This document shows positions 1 to 5,673 of a stretch of DNA of 6,071 nucleotides, piece after piece. Each line of letters starts with the position of its first letter. The stretch's first letter is position 1. The notes under the pieces are model-generated. The model made no database searches. It was not told where the DNA came from and was given only the letters and a program-made list of their open reading frames with translations. Source of the stretch: Thermococcus paralvinellae (lineage in GTDB: Archaea; Methanobacteriota_B; Thermococci; Thermococcales; Thermococcaceae). The DNA is taken from contig DQUR01000018.1 in assembly GCA_015662175.1 (NCBI GenBank), forward strand, positions 1 to 6,071, given 5' to 3'. Made by a program: the position numbers and the translations under genes.

Positions 1-369
1 AGCTTGGCAATGCCCAAAGAAAATGCGGTCAGCATTGAAGATATGGAGGGCTTTAGAATCGCCACCAAATATCCAAACCTTACGAGGAAGTTCTTCGAGG
101 GGAGAGGGGTGGAGGTTGAGGTGATTAAGCTACATGGAAGCATCGAGCTCGCTCCAAAAATTGGGATAGCTGACGGGATAGTTGACATAGTCGAGACTGG
201 AAACACGCTGAGGACCAACGGGCTGGTTGAGGTTGAAAAGATAATGGATGTTTCTGCTCTGCTTTTGGTGAATAGAATTTCTCAAAAGACCAGGTTTGAT
301 GAGATTAATGAACTCGTTTTAAAAATTAAGGAGGTCACCAAAGATGGACCTGGAAAGTTACGTGGCTGA
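1..369 (+). CDS. hisG: ATP phosphoribosyltransferase HisG, short form, C-terminal part (5' truncated by the window)
   Basis: HisG catalyses the first committed step of histidine synthesis, joining ATP and PRPP to give phosphoribosyl-ATP in the cytoplasm. The frame is open from base 1, so 122 residues are visible; the TTG at 4 is not a believable start, because the family has a further domain before this point. The visible part begins [12 protein letters not shown] and carries the conserved [14 protein letters not shown] stretch (residues 19-32). The HisG signature E-x5-G-x-A-x2-I-x-D-I-x2-T-G-x-T-L matches exactly at E49-L70, and D62-L70 (DIVETGNTL) is the PRPP-binding loop. The protein ends about 50 residues after that loop at GPGKLRG, so there is no C-terminal ACT-like regulatory domain. 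This is the short form, which in other organisms works with the HisZ protein. The last 26 bases overlap hisD, including its ribosome site. Identification is secure; total length and upstream context are unseen. Confidence 0.96.
   Translation, partial: SLAMPKENAVSIEDMEGFRIATKYPNLTRKFFEGRGVEVEVIKLHGSIELAPKIGIADGIVDIVETGNTLRTNGLVEVEKIMDVSALLLVNRISQKTRFDEINELVLKIKEVTKDGPGKLRG
330..335 (+). promoter_or_regulatory. Ribosome binding site of hisD, inside the hisG coding region
   Basis: GGAGGT lies 8 bases before the hisD ATG at 344 and matches the archaeal anti-Shine-Dalgarno sequence well. It supports that ATG as the start even though this places 26 bases of hisD inside hisG. The 7-8 base spacing recurs at most other starts in the operon. 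Confidence 0.8.
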
Positions 370-1471
370 GATTTTAAGGGATATAAGGAGAAGGGGCATC
401 GAGGCGGTAAAGGAATACTCAAAAAGGTTTGACGGCTTTGATGGGAAGTTTTTAGTTGGTGAGGAGGAGTTTGAAGAGGCTGAAAGACTGATCCCGGAAA
501 AAGACAGGGAAATAATTCAAAGAATAATTGAGCGCGTGAGGGAATACCACGAAAAGCAACTCGAAAACGATAGGATCTACATAAAAAACGCCTCACTTTA
601 TGGAATAATCTACAAGCCGATTAGGAGAATTGGCATTTACGTCCCAGGTGGAAAGCCTCTGCCTTCAACGCTCATAATGGTCGGGGTTCCGGCAAGGATT
701 GCTGGTGTAAAGGAGATAGCAGTTACAACACCGCCCAAAAATGACAGAGTTAATCCCTACGTTCTCTACGTTGCAAGGCTCCTCGGCATTAAGGAAGTTT
801 ACAAACTTGGAGGGATTCAGGCGATTGGGGCGATGGCCTATGGCATTGGCATGAAGAAAGTTGATAAAATCTTCGGTCCAGGCAATAAGTTCGTGAATGA
901 GGCAAAGAGGCAGGTTTTCGGTGTTGTGGGAATCGACTGCTTGGCCGGACCATCGGAGATAGCGGTCATAGCGGATGAGACAGCGGATAAGGAGTATGTT
1001 CTGTACGATTTGCTTTCTCAATTAGAGCACGGAAAGGACTCAAAGGCTTGGCTCTTAACGACTTCAAGAGAGCTCGCCGAGTTCTGCAGAAGGGACGGCA
1101 TAGAGGTAATGCTCTGCGAGAGCTTAGAAGAATGTGCCAAAAAAGCTAACGAGATAGCTCCAGAACACTTGGAGATAATCACAGAGGAACCCCTGAAACT
1201 GCTGGACTTAATAGAAAATGCCGGAGCCATCTACCTTGGACCATACACACCGGTGCCAGCCGCTGACTACTTTCTTGGCGTTAACCACGTCTTGCCCACG
1301 GGAGGAGCAGCGAAGTTCAGCGGGGTTTTAACCGTAATGGACTTCATGAAAAGGATAAGCCTGGCCTACGTGAGCAGGGAGGAATTCCTGAGTGAGCGCT
1401 ATCTCGGGATCAGACTAGCTGAGATTGAGGGAATGGAGATGCACAAAAGGAGCATGGAGGTTAGAAAATGA
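344..1471 (+). CDS. hisD: Histidinol dehydrogenase HisD
   Basis: HisD is the zinc- and NAD-dependent enzyme that oxidises L-histidinol to histidinal and then to histidine, the last two steps of the pathway. The 375-residue protein is shorter than the roughly 430 residues of bacterial HisD, mostly at the N-terminus. The expected zinc ligands are all present: Q226 and H229 in SQLEHG, D308 in [13 protein letters not shown], and H367 in the C-terminal MHKRSMEVR. The catalytic pair is E274-H275 in APEHLE. Further family blocks are GPGN (178-181) and GPSE (202-205). The glycine-rich segment [11 protein letters not shown] (99-109) appears one residue shorter than the usual form with an extra residue before PS. 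The start at 344 is backed by GGAGGT 8 bases upstream. The gene overlaps hisG by 26 bases and hisB by 4 (ATGA), so translation is probably coupled. Function is assigned from motifs with high certainty. Confidence 0.97.
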   Translation: MDLESYVAEILRDIRRRGIEAVKEYSKRFDGFDGKFLVGEEEFEEAERLIPEKDREIIQRIIERVREYHEKQLENDRIYIKNASLYGIIYKPIRRIGIYVPGGKPLPSTLIMVGVPARIAGVKEIAVTTPPKNDRVNPYVLYVARLLGIKEVYKLGGIQAIGAMAYGIGMKKVDKIFGPGNKFVNEAKRQVFGVVGIDCLAGPSEIAVIADETADKEYVLYDLLSQLEHGKDSKAWLLTTSRELAEFCRRDGIEVMLCESLEECAKKANEIAPEHLEIITEEPLKLLDLIENAGAIYLGPYTPVPAADYFLGVNHVLPTGGAAKFSGVLTVMDFMKRISLAYVSREEFLSERYLGIRLAEIEGMEMHKRSMEVRK

Positions 1472-1998
1472 GGCGCAAAACGAAAGAGACCGACATAGTT
1501 GTGGAGCTTGGTGCTGAAGGGAAAATAGAAACAGGCGACAAAATTCTCGATCACCTCCTCACCGCTTTATTCTTTTACATGCGTGAGAAGGCCAGCGTTA
1601 AGGCCAGCTATGATCTGAGACACCACCTGTGGGAAGACTTAGGTATAGTCCTCGGGGAGGAACTCAAAGGGAAAATCAAAGGCAGAAAGATAGCGCGCTT
1701 TGGTAACGCAATAATGCCGATGGACGATGCACTGGTTCTGGTAGCTGTCGATGTCTCAAGGCCCTACCTGAACCTTGAGCTTGATTTTAAGGAAGAGGAA
1801 GAAGGGTTTAGCCTCGCTCTGGTCAGGGAGTTCCTCTGGGCCCTTGCAAGAACGCTAAATGCTACGATCCACGTGAAACAATTAGCTGGAGTGAATGCGC
1901 ATCACATAATTGAGGCTACATTCAAGGGGCTCGGTGTTGCTCTAAGGCAGGCTTTAAGCGAAAGTGAGCGTTTGGAGAGCACAAAGGGGGTGCTTTAA
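1468..1998 (+). CDS. hisB: Imidazoleglycerol-phosphate dehydratase HisB (single-domain)
   Basis: This enzyme removes water from imidazoleglycerol phosphate to give imidazoleacetol phosphate (step 6); family members are manganese-dependent 24-mers. The 176-residue protein has only the dehydratase domain, without the N-terminal phosphatase half of the E. coli fusion. Visible motifs are KTKET (4-8), DH (28-29), the metal-binding HHLWED (52-57), RFG (77-79), PMDDAL (84-89), H135, the second metal motif [12 protein letters not shown] (143-154) and STKG (171-174). It is about 20 residues shorter than typical HisB. The segment from DH to HHLWED is some three residues short, and Y37 stands where many homologues have a second His. 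VDVSRPY (94-100) lacks the Gly of the usual VDLSGRPY. Metal-ligand motifs are intact, so it should be active. GGAGG at 1456-1460 is 7 bases before the ATG. It overlaps hisD by ATGA and hisH by TAATG. Confidence 0.96.
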   Translation: MRRKTKETDIVVELGAEGKIETGDKILDHLLTALFFYMREKASVKASYDLRHHLWEDLGIVLGEELKGKIKGRKIARFGNAIMPMDDALVLVAVDVSRPYLNLELDFKEEEEGFSLALVREFLWALARTLNATIHVKQLAGVNAHHIIEATFKGLGVALRQALSESERLESTKGVL

Positions 1999-2585
1999 TG
2001 ATTGCCATAGTCGATTTAGGGATTGGTAACCTAGCCAACGTGAGAAAGGCTTTAGATGGGGTCATTACAAGCGACCCCTATGAAATAGAGAAAGCTGAGA
2101 AAATAGTTTTGCCCGGCGTTGGAAACTTTGGAGCTGTGATGGAGAAGCTTGAGCCCTTGAGAGGAGTCATCTTAGATGCCATAAACGACGGGAAGCCGTT
2201 CCTTGGCATATGTCTCGGCCTTCAGCTACTCTTTGAGTGGAGCGAGGAGAGCGAAGGCAAAGGCTTAGGTGTATTCAAGGGCAACGTTGTGCGCTTTAAG
2301 GGCGTTAGAACACCGCACATTGGCTGGAACCAAGTATGGCAGAAAAAAGACTGTCCACTTTTTGAGGGAATAAAGGACGGGGCTTACTTCTACTTTGTCC
2401 ACTCCTATTATGTGAATCCAGCGGATGAGAGCATAATTGCAGGGGTTACGGATTATCAATCGAAGGGAAACGAAGTGATCTTTACATCAGCAGTGTGCAA
2501 AGACAATATCTTTGGCGTTCAATTCCACCCGGAGAAGTCAAGTAGAGCCGGATTGAGGTTGTTGGCAAACTTCAGGAGGCTGTGA
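1998..2585 (+). CDS. hisH: Imidazole glycerol phosphate synthase, glutamine amidotransferase subunit HisH
   Basis: HisH hydrolyses glutamine and passes ammonia through a tunnel to HisF, forming imidazole glycerol phosphate synthase (step 5). The 195-residue length is normal. The class I amidotransferase triad is complete: C72 in GICLGLQ, H177 and E179 in GVQFHPEKS. The PGVGNFG loop (39-45), which corresponds to the oxyanion-strand region, and PHIGWN (106-111) are also conserved, as are the interface-type YFVHSYY (131-138) and K180. The start ATG shares its A with the hisB stop (TAATG); the upstream GGGGGTG at 1986-1992 is a usable ribosome site though it deviates from GGAGG. Its partner hisF is separated from it by hisA, a common arrangement in his operons. 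Assignment is secure; the paralogous PdxT or TrpG families are excluded by the PHIGWN motif and the context. Confidence 0.97.
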   Translation: MIAIVDLGIGNLANVRKALDGVITSDPYEIEKAEKIVLPGVGNFGAVMEKLEPLRGVILDAINDGKPFLGICLGLQLLFEWSEESEGKGLGVFKGNVVRFKGVRTPHIGWNQVWQKKDCPLFEGIKDGAYFYFVHSYYVNPADESIIAGVTDYQSKGNEVIFTSAVCKDNIFGVQFHPEKSSRAGLRLLANFRRL

Positions 2586-2586
2586 T

Positions 2587-3276
2587 ATGAGAATTTATCC
2601 CGCCATTGACTTAATGGATGGAAAAGCGGTTCGCCTCTACAGGGGGAGGAAGGATAAAGTGAAAGTTTATGGTGATCCAGTGGAGATAGCAGGGGTTTTT
2701 GCTGAATACGTTAATAAAATCCACATTGTTGACTTGGATGGAGCTTTTAGCGGAAAGCCTCAAAATCTCGATGTTGTTAAGCGAATAATAGAGGAGACGG
2801 GACTGAGGATTCAGCTTGGGGGAGGCTTTAGGGATTACGAGAGCATAGCAAAGGCCTATGAAATTGGTGTTGAAAACGTCATCATCGGCACGAAAGCCTT
2901 TGACTTCGAATTCCTGGAGAAAATAATTGGGGATTTTAATGGCATAACCGTCAGCCTGGATGCAAGGGGTGGGAGAATAGCAGTAAAGGGATGGCTTGAG
3001 GAAAGCTCGCTGAAAGTTGAAGAAGCCTATGAAATGCTCAGAAAATACGTTAAAAGGTTTATTTACACGGCAATCGAAAGGGATGGCACTTTAACGGGGA
3101 TAGAAAGCATAGAGCGGTTCTGGAAGGGGGAGGAGTTTATATACGCCGGTGGCGTCTCAAGCGTAGGCGATGTGCTAAAGCTTAGGGAGATTGGATTCTC
3201 GGGGGTAATAGTGGGGAAAGCCCTGTATGAGAATAAGGTTGGATTGGAAGAACTCTTGGAGGCTTTAAAATGCTAG
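2587..3276 (+). CDS. hisA: ProFAR isomerase HisA
   Basis: HisA is a (beta/alpha)8-barrel enzyme that isomerises the aminoaldose ProFAR to the aminoketose PRFAR (step 4). The 229 residues are slightly fewer than the usual 240 or so. The expected catalytic aspartates are D8 in PAIDLMDGKAVRLY and D125 in SLDARGG. The YTAIERDGTLTG block (160-171) is the second-half counterpart, with T161 and D166. Phosphate-binding glycine loops are seen at LGGGFRD (77-83), AGGVSS (187-192) and IVGKALYE (208-215). HVDLDGAF-type HIVDLDGAF (46-54) is also characteristic. GGAGG at 2575-2579 lies 7 bases before the ATG, and only one base separates hisH from hisA. The coding sequence ends LKC with TAG inside the start of hisF (ATGCTAG). 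A TrpF-like dual-function PriA is not suggested, since the gene sits within an intact his operon. Confidence 0.96.
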   Translation: MRIYPAIDLMDGKAVRLYRGRKDKVKVYGDPVEIAGVFAEYVNKIHIVDLDGAFSGKPQNLDVVKRIIEETGLRIQLGGGFRDYESIAKAYEIGVENVIIGTKAFDFEFLEKIIGDFNGITVSLDARGGRIAVKGWLEESSLKVEEAYEMLRKYVKRFIYTAIERDGTLTGIESIERFWKGEEFIYAGGVSSVGDVLKLREIGFSGVIVGKALYENKVGLEELLEALKC

Positions 3277-4025
3277 CCAGGAGGGTTATCGCTGCTCTTG
3301 ACATAAAAAAAGGCAGAGTGGTCAAAGGGATAAAGTTTCAGAACATCAGGGATGCCGGGGATCCGATAGAACTGGCAAAGCGCTACGAGGAGGAGGGAAT
3401 AGACGAGATAGTTTTCCTGGACATTACTGCATCCTATGAAAAAAGAAGGATTCTCCTTGATCTGGTTAAGAGGGTGGCTGAAGAGATTTACGTCCCGTTT
3501 ACGGTTGGCGGAGGAATTAAGAGCGTTGAAGAAATAAGGGAGATAATCAAGAGTGGCGCCGATAAGGTTTTCCTCAACACTGCCGCAGTGGACAATCCAG
3601 GGCTCGTTAAGCGGGCATCGAAGGTCGTCGGCTCCGCAAATTTGGTGATAGCGATTGATGCAAAGTGGAATGGAAAATATTGGGAAGTCTATACTCATGG
3701 GGGAAGGAAGGCCAGGGGAATTGATGCTATAGAGTGGGCAAAGGAAGTTGAGCGCTTAGGAGCTGGAGAAATTCTGCTCACGAGCATGGACACCGACGGA
3801 ACACAGCGGGGCTTTGACATTCCGCTAACTAAAGCGGTTGTTGAAGCTGTTGATATTCCTGTTATTGCCTCGGGCGGTGCAGGAAGTCCAGAGCACTTTT
3901 ATGAAGCGTTTAAAATCGGGGCAACCGCAGCTTTAGCCGCTTCAATATTCCACTACGGGAAATACACGGTCAGGGAGTTGAAAGAGTATCTGACTGAAAA
4001 AGGCATCCCCGTAAGGATGGAGTGA
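3270..4025 (+). CDS. hisF: Imidazole glycerol phosphate synthase, cyclase subunit HisF
   Basis: HisF uses ammonia from HisH to cleave and cyclise PRFAR into imidazole glycerol phosphate and AICAR. At 251 residues it aligns without gaps, by eye, to the Thermotoga maritima numbering. Catalytic aspartates D11 ([12 protein letters not shown]) and D130 (AIDAKWNG) are present, as is D176 in TSMDTDGT. Phosphate loops are VGGGIKS (79-85) and ASGGAGS (200-206). The four charged residues of the ammonia-tunnel entrance, R5, E46, K99 and E167, are all there, which supports a working complex with HisH. Unusual points are AALD in place of the common PCLD near residue 9, and T219 in [12 protein letters not shown] where Asp is usual. 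GGAGG at 3258-3262 is 7 bases before the ATG. The gene overlaps hisA by 7 bases. HisA and HisF are paralogues, but the features above separate them clearly. Confidence 0.97.
   Translation: MLARRVIAALDIKKGRVVKGIKFQNIRDAGDPIELAKRYEEEGIDEIVFLDITASYEKRRILLDLVKRVAEEIYVPFTVGGGIKSVEEIREIIKSGADKVFLNTAAVDNPGLVKRASKVVGSANLVIAIDAKWNGKYWEVYTHGGRKARGIDAIEWAKEVERLGAGEILLTSMDTDGTQRGFDIPLTKAVVEAVDIPVIASGGAGSPEHFYEAFKIGATAALAASIFHYGKYTVRELKEYLTEKGIPVRME
4019..4022 (+). promoter_or_regulatory. Probable ribosome binding site deciding the hisIE start
   Basis: GGAG within GGATGGAGTGATG lies 8 bases before the ATG at 4031, which is the spacing seen at most other genes of this operon. It is only 2 bases from the ATG at 4025. 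A weaker GGATGG at 4015-4020 would serve the 4025 ATG with 4-base spacing, so the choice is not settled. Confidence 0.45.
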
Positions 4026-4030
4026 TGAGA

Positions 4031-4657
4031 ATGAAGGGGCTAATCGAGAAGGTTAACTGGGAGAAGAGCAACGGAATTGTCCCCGTTGTTGTTCAGAGCA
4101 TGGAAGGAGAGGTTTTAACGCTGGCCTATATGAACAGGGAAGCGTTGAAAAAAACACTTGAAACCGGTTACGCCCACTACTATTCAAAGAGCCAAAGGCG
4201 GATCAGGATGAAGGGTGAAGTCAGCGGGAACGTCCAGAAAGTTAAGGAGATAAGGGTGGACTGCGACAACGATGCGTTGCTTTTGATAGTTGAAGCTCAT
4301 GGCCCCGCGTGTCATACGGGAAACAGGAGTTGCTTCTACCGTAAACTGGGCGAGCCTGAGAATACTGTCGGTGGGGTGGATTACTCGCTGACGATTCTGA
4401 GGGAACTGGAGGAGCTGATAAAACAGAGGAAAGAAAAGCCCGTTGAGGGTTCATACACATCAAAGCTGTTCGCTGAAGGGAAGGAAAAGATTTACAAAAA
4501 ATTCGGTGAGGAGGCAATTGAGGTTCTTGTTGCAGAAGGCAGGGAAAGGATAATCCATGAAACCGCGGATTTACTCTATCATCTGCTGGTTTTGCTCGTC
4601 CACAATGGTATAAGCCTTGGTGAGGTTATGAAAGAGTTGAGGAGGCGCAGGAGATGA
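4031..4657 (+). CDS. hisIE: Bifunctional phosphoribosyl-AMP cyclohydrolase / phosphoribosyl-ATP pyrophosphatase HisIE
   Basis: This fusion protein removes pyrophosphate from phosphoribosyl-ATP (HisE part) and opens the purine ring of phosphoribosyl-AMP (HisI part), steps 2 and 3. From 4031 it has 208 residues. HisI covers about 1-108: TLAYMNREAL (30-39), MKGEVSGN (60-67), the metal site DCDND (77-81) with D77, D79 and D81, and zinc cysteines C78, C94 (ACHTG) and C101 (SCFYR). HisE covers about 117-208: SYTSKLF (141-147), KKFGEEAIEV (156-165) and ETADLLYH (177-184). R59 occupies the place of the conserved Trp in the usual LWxKGE motif. Starts at ATG 4025 (TGATG overlap with hisF) or GTG 4022 would add two or three residues; I prefer 4031 on ribosome-site spacing, weakly. 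The end overlaps hisC by ATGA. Function is secure; only the start is uncertain. Confidence 0.95.
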   Translation: MKGLIEKVNWEKSNGIVPVVVQSMEGEVLTLAYMNREALKKTLETGYAHYYSKSQRRIRMKGEVSGNVQKVKEIRVDCDNDALLLIVEAHGPACHTGNRSCFYRKLGEPENTVGGVDYSLTILRELEELIKQRKEKPVEGSYTSKLFAEGKEKIYKKFGEEAIEVLVAEGRERIIHETADLLYHLLVLLVHNGISLGEVMKELRRRRR

Positions 4658-5673
4658 GGATTAAGGAGTTTGTAAAGACCTTCCGGCCGTATAAGGTCCT
4701 AGAGGGGAATTACAGGATATGGCTCGATAAGAACGAAAATCCCTTTGATCTACCGCTGGAGATAAAGGAAGAAATCTTTAAGGAGCTCAAGAAAGTCCCA
4801 TTCAACCGCTATCCACACATAACCTCAATGCCCCTCAGGGAAGCAATTGCGGAGTTTTATGGAGTCAGCCCGAAGAACGTTGCCGTTGGCAACGGTGGGG
4901 ATGAGCTCTTGAACTATTTGACCAGAATCTTTGACGGGAATTACGTGGTTACAACGCCCCCAACTTTTGCAATGTACAATTTCTATGCAAGGCTGAATGG
5001 AATCCCCGTTGTGGAGGTTCCCCTCAAGAGGGGTTTCATTATCGATGGTGAAAAAATTGCTGAAAAAGCTCAAAAAGCCTGTGTGGTGTTCATAGCCTCC
5101 CCAAACAACCCAACGGGAAATGTTCAGCCAAGGGAGGAGATACTGAAAGTTCTTGACACCGGAGTGCCAGTCGTTATAGATGAAGCGTATGCTGAATTTT
5201 CAGAAAAAAGCTACATTGATTTACTTGACGAATACGAGAACCTAATCATTTTGAGGACTTTCTCAAAGGCTTTCGGCTTGGCCGGAATAAGGGCAGGTTA
5301 TCTTTTGGCAAGTGAAAGCGTTGTTGATGCCCTCTACCGGATAAAATCCCCCTTCAGCCTGAATGTGCTTACAATGACAGCCGCGAGGGTGATGCTAAAC
5401 CACTATGATTTAGTTAAACAGAACATCAATTACATAGTTAAAGAGCGTGAAAGGATTTATCAAGAATTCAAAGAGTACACATATCCCAGTGAAGCTAACT
5501 TCTTGCTAATGAAGCTTGATGCCTACGAATTTTTGCTTGAAAGAGGGATTGTGGTGAGAAAGCTTGACGGTCTGTTAAAGGGGCATATAAGGGTTACCGT
5601 TGGCAAAAAGGAGGAAAACGATGAGCTTATTAAAGCCCTGAAGGAGTTTGTTGAAAATGTGGGTGATATTTGA
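4654..5673 (+). CDS. hisC: Histidinol-phosphate aminotransferase HisC
   Basis: HisC is a PLP-dependent fold-type I aminotransferase that converts imidazoleacetol phosphate and glutamate to histidinol phosphate and 2-oxoglutarate (step 7). The 339-residue length is normal. The Schiff-base lysine is K205 in RTFSKAFGLAGIRAGY. Other cofactor contacts are GNGGDE (79-84), N151 in SPNNPTGN, D176 and Y179 in VIDEAYAEF, and R213. The substrate-carboxylate arginine is R313 in HIRVTVG. The N-terminal LDKNENPFDLP (24-34) and RYPH (52-55) are typical of HisC. GGAGG at 4641-4645 is 8 bases before the ATG, which overlaps the hisIE stop as ATGA. Related family members can also act on aromatic amino acids or L-threonine O-3-phosphate (CobD), but the operon position argues for histidine synthesis. 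The 3' end overlaps the next gene by 17 bases. Confidence 0.96.
   Translation: MRIKEFVKTFRPYKVLEGNYRIWLDKNENPFDLPLEIKEEIFKELKKVPFNRYPHITSMPLREAIAEFYGVSPKNVAVGNGGDELLNYLTRIFDGNYVVTTPPTFAMYNFYARLNGIPVVEVPLKRGFIIDGEKIAEKAQKACVVFIASPNNPTGNVQPREEILKVLDTGVPVVIDEAYAEFSEKSYIDLLDEYENLIILRTFSKAFGLAGIRAGYLLASESVVDALYRIKSPFSLNVLTMTAARVMLNHYDLVKQNINYIVKERERIYQEFKEYTYPSEANFLLMKLDAYEFLLERGIVVRKLDGLLKGHIRVTVGKKEENDELIKALKEFVENVGDI
5641..5646 (+). promoter_or_regulatory. Ribosome binding site for the HAD gene, inside hisC
   Basis: AAGGAG lies 10 bases before the ATG at 5657. An in-frame TGA at 5639-5641 means the HAD frame cannot begin further upstream, so the start must be here, at TTG 5648 or 5651, or at GTG 5663; ATG 5657 is the best. 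Confidence 0.6.

Noticed and set aside
1..5. Window begins AGCTT, as a HindIII-cut end would, and ends in A
   Set aside because: It may reflect a cloned fragment, but internal AAGCTT sites exist (for example 2145 and 5512), five bases can match by chance, and it has no biological meaning.
4..6. TTG at 4 as the start of a small 121-residue protein
   Set aside because: The frame is open to base 1 and the product is clearly the C-terminal part of HisG, which needs the preceding domain.
317..327. AT-rich TTTTAAAAATT resembling an archaeal TATA box before hisD
   Set aside because: It is inside hisG and about 20 bases from the hisD ATG, so transcription would start at or after the start codon; a good GGAGGT site indicates a leadered message. 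No clear BRE.
449..453. T runs (TTTTT at 449-453 and 2696-2700) as possible archaeal terminators
   Set aside because: Both are short, isolated and inside conserved coding sequence of hisD and hisA.
282..596. A 104-codon minus-strand frame opposite hisG/hisD, and similar ones at 665-1021, 4242-4517, 4825-5073 and 5764-5976
   Set aside because: All are antisense to confidently assigned genes and encode low-complexity or unrecognisable proteins; none shows independent support.
3136..3143. TTTATATA within hisA as a possible internal promoter for hisF
   Set aside because: It encodes the conserved FIYAGG strand of HisA, no convincing BRE precedes it, and the ATGCTAG overlap with hisF argues for co-transcription.
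3273..3698. A 141-codon open frame on the minus strand across hisF
   Set aside because: It lies wholly opposite a well-conserved hisF, has no recognisable motif or good ribosome site, and its composition is what antisense reading of a coding region gives.
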